A stretch of DNA of 64,000 nucleotides, from assembly GCA_022775085.1 (NCBI GenBank), contig JALFJQ010000045.1, forward strand, positions 1 through 64,000, written 5' to 3'. This document shows positions 6,594-14,857 of the stretch, in pieces; positions within the stretch are counted from its first letter, which is position 1; each line of letters starts with the position of its first letter. Origin of the DNA: Clostridiales bacterium. GTDB lineage: Bacteria; Bacillota; Clostridia; Oscillospirales; Oscillospiraceae. A model generated the notes under the pieces. The model was not told where the DNA came from. It saw only the letters and a program-made list of their open reading frames with translations, and ran no database searches. Position numbers and translations under genes: made by a program.

Positions 6594-8633
6594 ATGGATT
6601 CTATTGTGTTAAACATGAAAGAACTACTTAGTGTCTCCGAAAGCAAGCTTCCGAAAGGCAAAGTAGTAATCCCACTATACCAGAGACCGTATAAGTGGGA
6701 GGATAGTAAAATTGTTGGTTTGCTTCATGATATATATGAAAGCAAGAAGTTTCTGGGTATACTGATTTTAGATGAATGTCAGTCTCATTATGATTTAATT
6801 GATGGTCAGCAGAGAATAACAACGTGCATTCTTTTCTTAGCGGAACTGTATAATAAACTCGAGAATAAAGGTTTTGCACAAAAACGTATTCGTGAAGTTT
6901 TATTTTCAAATAATAATATACGAGTAAAGAATGATTCTGTTGCAAAAGGCGATACCAGCCAAAATGCTTCCTTTCCGGGGGAGAATGATTATCTTGCCAT
7001 CATTGATAATAAAATCGTATTGAATATTTCTGATGATAATGACTGCTACCTTCAAAAGGGTAGTTTTGAGAATGCGATGTCAGTCATACGTCAGAAAATA
7101 AACGCTTATTCAGAAGACCAGTTATCTGAGCTGAGCAAAAGAATCCTAGAATGTACTGTCCTGGTTATTATCAAAAAAAAGGAAGGGGATACAGTTTCGC
7201 AATCTGCAGAGCAGATTTTCCTCGATATCAACGAAAAGGCGCAAAAATTGGAGCCTGCTGATATTTTTAAAGGCCATTGCTTCAAAAACTATGATGCAGA
7301 GGAGTATGCACAGCTTAAAAGTCAGTGGTCTAAATTACTAAAAAATGCAGTGTCTTTGAAGCCAGTATTTGCAGATGATCTTAGTTGGTTTATTTACCAT
7401 TTTCTGATTGGTATCTGGAATGATGAGTCTACGTTGCTTGTAACAAAAGATTTAACAATAAATGATATCCATGTTTTGGCAGGAAAGGATATTGATTATA
7501 CCAATAATCTGTTACAAAGTATGATTTCTTTTGCTGATACAATTCTAACATTCTGGGCAAACATAAAAAACGAGGACTATGTATTTGAGGGTCTATGTAA
7601 AGCATCTGAAATTGCTGCACATAGGCAAGAGATAAAGAAACTAGCTTCTATGCGGAATCAGTCGCTGGAAATACTTGATTCCATAGGCACTGCAACATAT
7701 CAAAAATTTCCGTTCCTGAGTTTCGTTTTTTATGTTCAGCACAATGAAGGAACATTGGGGGAAAGAATCTCTTTCGATGATCTTAGAGTGATTATCTCTG
7801 ATTTGTACATATACTCTATGCTTTTTGTGCTCAATGCAGAGAAGAAAAGTAAATCAATAATTGATACTACAGTTCGCCACGCCATAAACGCGGAAGATTT
7901 TTCTGTACACAATCTGCTTGAGGCAACAAAAGAGCTTCGGAGGAATCAACAGGATAAAGGCTTTTCCTTGAAAGAATGTGGAAAGGACTTTAATAAGCAG
8001 GCATTTGTATACTCTATTATTGACTTTTATGATTCGCGAGCAAAAATACTGGTGCAGAAATATAGGCGCCATGATGCAGAAGATCATAATCAGGAACACT
8101 TCATCATACCTGACGACAATAAGATTATATGGAAACTGAGTAATATACCCAAAAAGAAAAAAGATGGGTCTCTGTTATTTGATAATGCCACTGGAGAACC
8201 TAAAACTCAGAAAAGAGAAATCAAATTAAGCCCCATTTCAGCAGAGATGGTAAGATATAAAAAACACCTTATCAATTACATTATCATCCCTAAAGAATTA
8301 AACGGCGAATTAAGGAGTTTTGATATTGTCCATAAAATCAGTGAAATTGAAAAATGGTATCAGGTACCGGGGAGAAGTTTGCCCAAACATATCCAAATTT
8401 TCATAGAGAGAATAAAGGCAATGCCGTCTTATCAAGAGCTCAATGAACTTAAACAATCCCAAGAACATGATTTAACGGATACGAGAGACGAAGAAGTAAT
8501 ACGTCAAATTCAAGAAAAGTACGATCTTTTCTTATCTCAGTACTTTTCTGAAGAAAATGAGCTGCAAATTGTAGATGCGCTCCAAGAAGCTTATAATTCT
8601 CGTTTACCAATCCGCCAACAGGCAACTGTATAA
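6594..8633 (+). CDS. DUF262 (GmrS-like) domain protein
   Basis: The 679-residue protein has an N-terminal DUF262 domain with IPLYQRPYKWEDSKI and the hallmark LIDGQQRITT at about residue 67. DUF262 proteins such as GmrS, Brx and SspE relatives use a ParB-like NTPase fold in anti-phage restriction. I see no HNH (DUF1524) motif near the C terminus, so the nuclease function may come from the adjacent Mrr protein. It is the last gene of the operon, followed by a bidirectional terminator. Confidence 0.8.
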   Translation: MDSIVLNMKELLSVSESKLPKGKVVIPLYQRPYKWEDSKIVGLLHDIYESKKFLGILILDECQSHYDLIDGQQRITTCILFLAELYNKLENKGFAQKRIREVLFSNNNIRVKNDSVAKGDTSQNASFPGENDYLAIIDNKIVLNISDDNDCYLQKGSFENAMSVIRQKINAYSEDQLSELSKRILECTVLVIIKKKEGDTVSQSAEQIFLDINEKAQKLEPADIFKGHCFKNYDAEEYAQLKSQWSKLLKNAVSLKPVFADDLSWFIYHFLIGIWNDESTLLVTKDLTINDIHVLAGKDIDYTNNLLQSMISFADTILTFWANIKNEDYVFEGLCKASEIAAHRQEIKKLASMRNQSLEILDSIGTATYQKFPFLSFVFYVQHNEGTLGERISFDDLRVIISDLYIYSMLFVLNAEKKSKSIIDTTVRHAINAEDFSVHNLLEATKELRRNQQDKGFSLKECGKDFNKQAFVYSIIDFYDSRAKILVQKYRRHDAEDHNQEHFIIPDDNKIIWKLSNIPKKKKDGSLLFDNATGEPKTQKREIKLSPISAEMVRYKKHLINYIIIPKELNGELRSFDIVHKISEIEKWYQVPGRSLPKHIQIFIERIKAMPSYQELNELKQSQEHDLTDTRDEEVIRQIQEKYDLFLSQYFSEENELQIVDALQEAYNSRLPIRQQATV

Positions 8634-8637
8634 AATG

Positions 8638-8675
8638 AAGGTCTACAACCACAATATGTGTGGCTGTAGACCTTT
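8638..8675. terminator. Bidirectional terminator between two convergent operons
   Basis: AAGGTCTACA pairs with TGTAGACCTT, with a further CCACA/TGTGG helix inside. It separates the plus-strand DUF262 operon from the minus-strand dnd operon. Confidence 0.8.
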
Positions 8676-8678
8676 GCA

Positions 8679-9074
8679 TTATTTGTCCATGTACTGTTCC
8701 AAGAACAATTGTCCATCGTTATTAGAATAGTTCTTTTTCAATAATTCTATTCCTGCATCGGCATACGCATTCATTTTGATGAGAAGCTCAGTTCCGTTAG
8801 TTACATCGTCACAGATATGTGCAATGAGGCCTTTAACGATTGCTAAGTCGGTTTGGTCTAAACTAGTAATCAAACAAATATCCTTGTCTTTTTTTGAATA
8901 ATCAGGATTCGCACCTTCAAGTATTGCAACCATAATGGCACAAGTATACATCTGGTACTTTGTTTTAAATAGATGCTTCTCGTTTACAACTTCATCGTAA
9001 AATGCCTGATTTGAGGCAGTTGTTGAAATATGACTTGAGGGTTTTATTGTCAACAGTCGTTCTTCTAGAGCCAT
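8679..9074 (-). CDS. Dnd-linked small protein, unrecognised
   Basis: The 131-residue protein is the last gene of the dnd operon, 2 bases after the ATPase. It is mostly helical by sequence, with acidic and basic patches and no catalytic motif I can name. Its position directly behind a DndD-like ATPase resembles that of small accessory subunits in phosphorothioate restriction clusters. That role is inferred from context only. Confidence 0.55.
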   Translation of the reverse strand: MALEERLLTIKPSSHISTTASNQAFYDEVVNEKHLFKTKYQMYTCAIMVAILEGANPDYSKKDKDICLITSLDQTDLAIVKGLIAHICDDVTNGTELLIKMNAYADAGIELLKKNYSNNDGQLFLEQYMDK

Positions 9075-9076
9075 AC

Positions 9077-11059
9077 TCAGTATTCCTCCTTATAGGCAAT
9101 TTGGGTCTTTGCCCAGGTGTCACTTGTTCTGTTCTCTAGGTAATACTCTGTTTTTACATAGGGCTTAAGAATGTCCCGGTATTTGTCTGTCAGATCGCCT
9201 GTTGACACCATGAATATGATTTGTTTTCCAAAGTGCGGCAGATACTCAGCGATTGCGGTCTTATGTTCTTCTGAGAAAAGGCCCAAGGGGTTATCAATAA
9301 TGATGGGTGCTGCAAAATTTGAGGATTTGTTCAGTCCTGAAATGTACGACAAGCTGATTACTTTGGACTGGCCGGTGGACGGATTCAAAACACGTCCCGG
9401 TTCAATCCGATATGTTTCACCGTTACATAGTTCAAGGAGCAAGCTATAATCTTTGGTGATTTTAATGCCCTTGTATTTCTTTGGCGCATTCGTAATTGCG
9501 CGAAAAACCTCTGTTGCATTTCGCTCGACTTCCACTCTTTTGTCTTCCAAAAGCTGCTCACGATAGTCGTTGAATAGTGCAATGAGATTCTCAGTCAAGT
9601 TAAGTGTGTTTTGGCAGCGTCTTCCCTCATCATCAGAATAGCTTAATTGAGCCAGTTTTAACTCCAACTCTGCGAGCTTTTCTTTTGCCTGGCCCAAACG
9701 CTCTTCTGCCTGACCTTTTTTGAGCAAGCACTCATCACGCTTTTTTTCCGTCCGGTTAATATCCTGAACAAGCTGTTCGCTGGCATCTTCACTAAAGCTA
9801 CCAATCTCACGTTTCAATCTGGCAAGTTCCAGAGACAATTGTGTGATGTCTTGCTCATATTCCAGAATCTGGATGTTTAAATCATCGATTCGTTTTCTGC
9901 TTGCCTCACCATGCCCACAAAATTTACGGATAGCATAGAATAATTGCTTGCGTTCATTTTTCAAGTATAAATCGTCTTCCGTGACGAAGTTCTCGTCAAT
10001 ATACTTTTGTATCGCTGCAATCCGATGCTCATCCATCTTTTCGCCGCAAACACAATGTGACTGAGATATTAGGTGGAGCAGGTGTTCTTTTACAGAAGTG
10101 CTGATACTATACTCCTCTGGTTCAAGTTCTTCTGTTTGAGTAATACGATTGAAAGCAATAGTACCCAAAATGCATGTTGCATTTTTCTGAAGACATGTAT
10201 CTCTTTCAAGAACGCAAGCATTTTTGTTATCGGTAGTGCGCTTAATTTTGGATTCAATGCTTTGTTTTCGTTCTATACGCCCTTGGTTTTCTTCAAAGTC
10301 CTTGAGTTTATCTTCAAATCTCCGGATACGTTCATCAGCTGCTGATATCTCACTGTCATACTTTGCAATCAACGTTGACTCGTCTTCAACTACTCGGGCT
10401 ATTTCTTCTTTCTCTTGCAGTATGGTTTGGTGCTGCCCTTGCTTTTTTATCCAAGCATCTCGGTCCTTTTCGTAATCATTTCTAAGAATTTGAAGGTCCT
10501 CGATTGCATTGTCGATTTCTTTTATTCCAAGGATTCTTGCTATAGCATCCTTATATTTTGTAGAATCTTTCGATCCACTTGCCAGACTATAGTCGTTGAT
10601 TTTTTCGCCATCAAAGAAGAAATATTGAGCTGCGTCCTGGTGAATAAGGGAATTGATATAGTCAATCTTCTCCTCCTCTTGAGTTGTTACAGGAATCCCA
10701 TTTTTAACAACGGTCAGTACAGTCTTATAGTCTGTTTTTTTAGGGAGTCCAGAGACCTTACCTCTCAGTTCAACAGAACGTGTGATTTCGATTTTATCTG
10801 ATCCATGCTCTGCAAAGATTGAAACGCTTGCACTATAATTCTTTTCATATTGGGCATTTATGTTTATCAGATCAGAAAGTGCCGTATCATCTTTTGTGCC
10901 ATATAGGCAAAACAAGATACCCATAAAGAAGCTGGTTTTGCCCACATCATTATCAGCAAAAATGATGCTAATATTTCGCTCACCAGATATAGGGAACTCA
11001 AATATAGTTTCACCGTAATACACGCGATAATTATTGAATCTGATTTTATTAATTATCAT
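9077..11059 (-). CDS. DndD-like SMC ATPase (second in operon)
   Basis: The 660-residue protein starts MIINKIRFNNYRVYYGE, has a Walker A ADNDVGKTS (35-43), AAQYFFFDGEK typical of DndD near residue 150, a long central coiled coil with a CVCG turn that may be a zinc hook, and IIIDNPLG (Walker B) near the end. It resembles DndD, but the operon already has a DndD with DndC and DndE. This copy is grouped with the helicase and is more likely part of the restriction arm. It overlaps the 57-aa gene by 11 bases. Confidence 0.75.
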   Translation of the reverse strand: MIINKIRFNNYRVYYGETIFEFPISGERNISIIFADNDVGKTSFFMGILFCLYGTKDDTALSDLININAQYEKNYSASVSIFAEHGSDKIEITRSVELRGKVSGLPKKTDYKTVLTVVKNGIPVTTQEEEKIDYINSLIHQDAAQYFFFDGEKINDYSLASGSKDSTKYKDAIARILGIKEIDNAIEDLQILRNDYEKDRDAWIKKQGQHQTILQEKEEIARVVEDESTLIAKYDSEISAADERIRRFEDKLKDFEENQGRIERKQSIESKIKRTTDNKNACVLERDTCLQKNATCILGTIAFNRITQTEELEPEEYSISTSVKEHLLHLISQSHCVCGEKMDEHRIAAIQKYIDENFVTEDDLYLKNERKQLFYAIRKFCGHGEASRKRIDDLNIQILEYEQDITQLSLELARLKREIGSFSEDASEQLVQDINRTEKKRDECLLKKGQAEERLGQAKEKLAELELKLAQLSYSDDEGRRCQNTLNLTENLIALFNDYREQLLEDKRVEVERNATEVFRAITNAPKKYKGIKITKDYSLLLELCNGETYRIEPGRVLNPSTGQSKVISLSYISGLNKSSNFAAPIIIDNPLGLFSEEHKTAIAEYLPHFGKQIIFMVSTGDLTDKYRDILKPYVKTEYYLENRTSDTWAKTQIAYKEEY

Positions 11060-11222
11060 TCTGCCGCACTTCCTTTATATATGCCTCAATTTCCGCACTG
11101 ATTGGACCACGTGTACGGCGTTTCTTCTGGTAGACATGCTCTTTTTCAATACGGAGTATTTCTTTAGCAAGTTTTTCATCAACATTTCTATCGAGAGCTA
11201 ATGTTGAAAGTAGATCTGCCAT
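11049..11222 (-). CDS. 57-residue basic protein between helicase and ATPase
   Basis: This short frame runs from ATG 11222 to TAA 11049 and overlaps the ATPase start by 11 bases. The product has an acidic N-terminal half (LDRNVDEKLAKEIL) and a basic patch QKKRRTRGP, like a small DNA-binding or adaptor subunit. AGGAGAG precedes the start. Its conserved-looking position in a tightly packed operon argues that it is a real gene. No family is recognised. Confidence 0.65.
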   Translation of the reverse strand: MADLLSTLALDRNVDEKLAKEILRIEKEHVYQKKRRTRGPISAEIEAYIKEVRQNDN

Positions 11223-11237
11223 ATTGTTCTCTCCTTA

Positions 11238-13280
11238 TCAATAGTCAAGAGGATTTAAGCGGCGGTTGCTTAAGAAGTCCTCAAGCTCGTCTCTTGCTTG
11301 TATTCCATTTATTGCATCATCAGCGATCAGCTTGATCCGTTCAAACTGGCTTGAAATCATAGAAACAGCACGTTTTCGTTCCTCATCAGAAACGCTACCG
11401 TCTAATACCGGGTAGACCAAATAATCATAAACCCAAGCACGCGATTTATTCGGTGCTGTGCGTAACACACGACCTCTTCTCTGGATAAACTGTCTTTCTG
11501 ATGTTGAGGAACTGACAAATACTGCAACGTCGCAAGCCGGAATATCAATACCCTCGTCCAAACATCCGACCGCAAGCAATACTTTTCGGATACCCTTTTG
11601 AAATTCTGAAAGCATAATTGGTCGTTCGGTTTTAGGATTTCGGTCACCAGTGTATATGAAATGTTCTTTCCCTAAGCTGGTTAACTCATTCGATATTTCA
11701 GCAAGATGTGCTTTGTCGTCACCGTATATTAAGACTCTTGCCTGATCGGGTACTTCATCAAATACCTGCAACAGAGTCTGTGTTTTATTGGTATTTAACT
11801 TTATCAGTTTTGCTCTATCTCGCAATAGAGTATCGACCTGTTCCTGATATTCGCTTTTTTCTTCCTGATCATTTGAAGCTCCAATCAGCAGTCTGAGTTT
11901 AATGATCCTTTGCGTTAGTCTTTTGTATTCTGACCAAGATTCATCATCCATTGGTACGGGAAAAACATGGTAGTAATACTCAACCAAGTATTTTGCTCGT
12001 AGAGCATCGGATATTGAGAACTCAAAGCAATTATTTTGGAAATAGTTCAAAATTAGTTGTGAACCGGCTTCGTCAAAATTTCGCTTGGGAGTAGCACTCA
12101 ATCCGATCCGATATCTCGGATCTAGTTGCATGAGTTGCTGGTAGCTTGTTGCGCCCATGTTGTGTACTTCGTCACAAATCAATCCAAAGGAACTCGAACG
12201 AATCATTTTCCATTTGTCCATATAAAAGTCTTTGATTGCAGACTTATAAGTGGATAAAATAATTGCTTTTTTCGAGTAATTTGCCTGTGCTAATGCAAAC
12301 AACAGCCGCCGTCCTTCAGGATGGGTTGTTCCAATTTTAATTAAGAGCTCGTCTGGAAAAAATAACCTGACATCTTTTTCCCATTGCTCAAGCAGTTCTA
12401 AGCTTGGAACGAGGATAAGAAGTGTTTTCCACGCATCAATTTGACTCATGGAATACATGGCTGCTTTTGTTTTGCCCGAACCAGTTGCCATCATTAGAAG
12501 GCTGCAGAAACCAGATGAAATAAAGTAGTCTTTTGCATCTTCCTGACATTTTCTAGGCTTAAAATTGGGGTGTATCCCAGCGGAAATGCGATACACATAT
12601 TCAATAGGATGTTCGGGCGCAAATTGGATGAGTTTCTTTAGTGCAGCTTCAGGAAACTGATACGTAGTGATAGATTCCGCGGTTCCTGCCCAAAGACGTT
12701 CAAATCGCTCCTCTTTTTGTGTTACTCTGTTTTTTAAGGTTGGAATCCAGCTTTGGGATACTTCAAATGACTCTTCATTATTGATCCATCCTCCCATGGT
12801 TTCGTTTATCGATCCAAGAAAAGAAACTGAATTTCCAACGCCATCCTTAAAAATTCCAAATTTCTCGTGAAAAAGGCCATATGATTTGTCGGTATTCTTC
12901 CTCAGACATACTCGGATATCTAGACGCCTATTTTTAATAAGCCAGCAGAGATTTTTTACGTTAGGAATTGTACAGTTAAGCAGCGCATCAACCTCGGGAG
13001 CAATGTTTTTTTCGATAATTCTGCGGATATCATATCCAACCATTATTGCGTGTTCGTCTTCCTTGCTCAAGTTTACACTACACAAGATCCGAATGTAGCC
13101 ACCATTTTGGATAAAATCATACAAACCATTTGCTATATAACAAAGGATTGAAGAGCTGAAATAGCCAACCGCGCGGCAGTACTCTTTACTTTCGCGTAAA
13201 CAAGGAATATAGAACTCTTCGATAATATTGTTTTCACCACTCCAATATATATCGTGAAGAGGCAATGACTGCAAACTCAT
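11238..13280 (-). CDS. PLD nuclease-SF2 helicase fusion, putative phosphorothioation restriction enzyme
   Basis: The 680-residue protein joins a phospholipase D-like nuclease domain (HEKFGIFKD at 138-146, GSIN at 156-159) to a superfamily 2 helicase: TGSGKT (motif I), CDEVHN (II), SATP (III) and QRRGRVLR (VI). It lies 18 bases downstream of dndA. NCBI describes a helicase family tied to dnd loci as a phosphorothioation restriction enzyme, and I think this is of that kind, though the assignment is from memory. The PLD and helicase motifs suggest ATP-driven scanning and cleavage of unmodified DNA. Confidence 0.75.
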   Translation of the reverse strand: MSLQSLPLHDIYWSGENNIIEEFYIPCLRESKEYCRAVGYFSSSILCYIANGLYDFIQNGGYIRILCSVNLSKEDEHAIMVGYDIRRIIEKNIAPEVDALLNCTIPNVKNLCWLIKNRRLDIRVCLRKNTDKSYGLFHEKFGIFKDGVGNSVSFLGSINETMGGWINNEESFEVSQSWIPTLKNRVTQKEERFERLWAGTAESITTYQFPEAALKKLIQFAPEHPIEYVYRISAGIHPNFKPRKCQEDAKDYFISSGFCSLLMMATGSGKTKAAMYSMSQIDAWKTLLILVPSLELLEQWEKDVRLFFPDELLIKIGTTHPEGRRLLFALAQANYSKKAIILSTYKSAIKDFYMDKWKMIRSSSFGLICDEVHNMGATSYQQLMQLDPRYRIGLSATPKRNFDEAGSQLILNYFQNNCFEFSISDALRAKYLVEYYYHVFPVPMDDESWSEYKRLTQRIIKLRLLIGASNDQEEKSEYQEQVDTLLRDRAKLIKLNTNKTQTLLQVFDEVPDQARVLIYGDDKAHLAEISNELTSLGKEHFIYTGDRNPKTERPIMLSEFQKGIRKVLLAVGCLDEGIDIPACDVAVFVSSSTSERQFIQRRGRVLRTAPNKSRAWVYDYLVYPVLDGSVSDEERKRAVSMISSQFERIKLIADDAINGIQARDELEDFLSNRRLNPLDY

Positions 13281-13298
13281 TTGGCATACTCCCCATTG

Positions 13299-14480
13299 TT
13301 ACAGTAATTCAAGCAATTGCCTGACATCATCAATCGTGTTTCTCTCCGAAAGGGAAATACGTATTACTCTGGAAACATCATCCTCTCTGCCCATAGCCTG
13401 AAGAACATGTGACGGCATCCCAGCGGTGCAGGCAGATCCTGTCGAAACGGCAATTTTTTCACTAACTCTACGGATAAATCTCTCGTTGTCAAAAGATTTC
13501 GTTTTAACAACAATGCTGAATAATCCAGGAATATGATTGAAGGGGTCTCCGAGCACTTCCACGTTACAATGTGCTTCTAATAGTGCACGTACCGAAGCGT
13601 CGAGCTTCTTAAGAGCACGGATACGTTCTTCCTGATGCTGAAGCGCGATCTGCGCAGCTTTTCCGAATCCTACAATATTGTGCACCGCTAATGTGCCAGC
13701 TCTCATTCCGTTTTCCTGTTCACCACCGTGCATGAAAGAGGTAATGGGAGGTAATCCGTACATATCTCCATGGATATAAGCAGCACCAATTCCCTTGGGT
13801 CCATGCAGTTTATGCGCAGAAATGCTCATGAAATCGACGGGAAGCTGGTTTACATCAATGTCCATCTTTCCGACAACTTGCGTCCCGTCAATATGCAAAC
13901 GGACATCATGTTGCTTGGCAATGGTTCCCAGCAGAGAGATGTTGTTTAAAGATCCAACTTCGTTGTTTCCCCAGATAAAGGAAGCGAGGATACTATCTGA
14001 GCAAATCTCTTTTTCAAAAACACTTGGATCAACTTGAGCATATTGATTTACATCCAAAAAGGAAACCCTGAATCCACGGTCTACTTTCGGTACGGATCCC
14101 AAAAGGGAGAACGATGCATCATGATTTGAATATAGCTCACCATTGAGGTACTTGCAGGTGTTGAGCGTTGCATGGTGTTCTGCTTTTGATGTAATAATGT
14201 GGTTTCCTTTTTTTTCGTACAATTTCCGATAATCTGCCACTCCTTTAAGAATCATATTCGTGCTTTCAGTAGACCCGCACGTAAATACGATTTCCTCAGG
14301 AGTTGCATGAATCAGTTTTGCAACAGCCTCACGGCTTTCTTCAACGGCACGCTGGGCATTTTTTGCGAGTGTATAATACTTACTGGATGGATTTCCGTAC
14401 TCCTCCTGTAAATAGGGGAGCATTGCAGCCAATACCTCAGGGTATAATCGGGTAGTTGCACTGTTATCCAGATAAATCAT
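13299..14480 (-). CDS. dndA: Cysteine desulfurase DndA
   Basis: The 393-residue PLP enzyme is of the NifS/IscS class V aminotransferase fold. It shows YLDNSATT at the start, the PLP lysine in SAHKLHGPKG, and the active-site Cys in STGSACTAG. It removes sulfur from cysteine as a persulfide. Being between dndE and the helicase, overlapping dndE by 4 bases, it most likely supplies sulfur to DndC rather than to general iron-sulfur assembly. Confidence 0.85.
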   Translation of the reverse strand: MIYLDNSATTRLYPEVLAAMLPYLQEEYGNPSSKYYTLAKNAQRAVEESREAVAKLIHATPEEIVFTCGSTESTNMILKGVADYRKLYEKKGNHIITSKAEHHATLNTCKYLNGELYSNHDASFSLLGSVPKVDRGFRVSFLDVNQYAQVDPSVFEKEICSDSILASFIWGNNEVGSLNNISLLGTIAKQHDVRLHIDGTQVVGKMDIDVNQLPVDFMSISAHKLHGPKGIGAAYIHGDMYGLPPITSFMHGGEQENGMRAGTLAVHNIVGFGKAAQIALQHQEERIRALKKLDASVRALLEAHCNVEVLGDPFNHIPGLFSIVVKTKSFDNERFIRRVSEKIAVSTGSACTAGMPSHVLQAMGREDDVSRVIRISLSERNTIDDVRQLLELL

Positions 14481-14857
14481 AGAGTATCACCTACACCAAG
14501 AGTTTCAAGAACGTATCGGTCTACACTGCCTGCGTGCTTATAATGGGACTGAAGAATAGTAGCACCTCTATCAATGTGGGCTTTAACGTACTTCGGAAAA
14601 TATTCGTCGTCCGATAGATGCTTCCCTTCAACTTCCTCCATAATTACTTTAAAAAAGTCATCATATTCACCAGTTATTGTTTGCCGATTCAGCTCAAGAC
14701 CGTTGCTATCAGAGTTGAATTTTGTAATCGGTGTGTTGGTTTGTAAAGACCATGCGATAGCATGCTTTACCAAAGTGTATGGTTTCAGAGAAGTGCTCCG
14801 ACCTATTTCTTCAAAGATTTCCTGGGTTTTTTTTGAAGTTTTTAGCTTAAATATCAT
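14477..14857 (-). CDS. dndE: DNA sulfur modification protein DndE
   Basis: The 126-residue protein opens FKLKTSKKTQEIFEEIG, the pattern of DndE, and has YTLVKHAIAWSL in its middle. DndE binds nicked DNA and is needed for phosphorothioation. It overlaps dndD and dndA by 4 bases each, indicating coupled translation. The assignment rests on both sequence pattern and position. Confidence 0.8.
   Translation of the reverse strand: MIFKLKTSKKTQEIFEEIGRSTSLKPYTLVKHAIAWSLQTNTPITKFNSDSNGLELNRQTITGEYDDFFKVIMEEVEGKHLSDDEYFPKYVKAHIDRGATILQSHYKHAGSVDRYVLETLGVGDTL

Noticed and set aside
9077..11059. Calling this gene a second dndD of the modification arm
   Set aside because: The operon already has a better DndD next to dndC and dndE. 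This one is grouped with the helicase and lacks a DndE partner, so it is better treated as part of the restriction arm.
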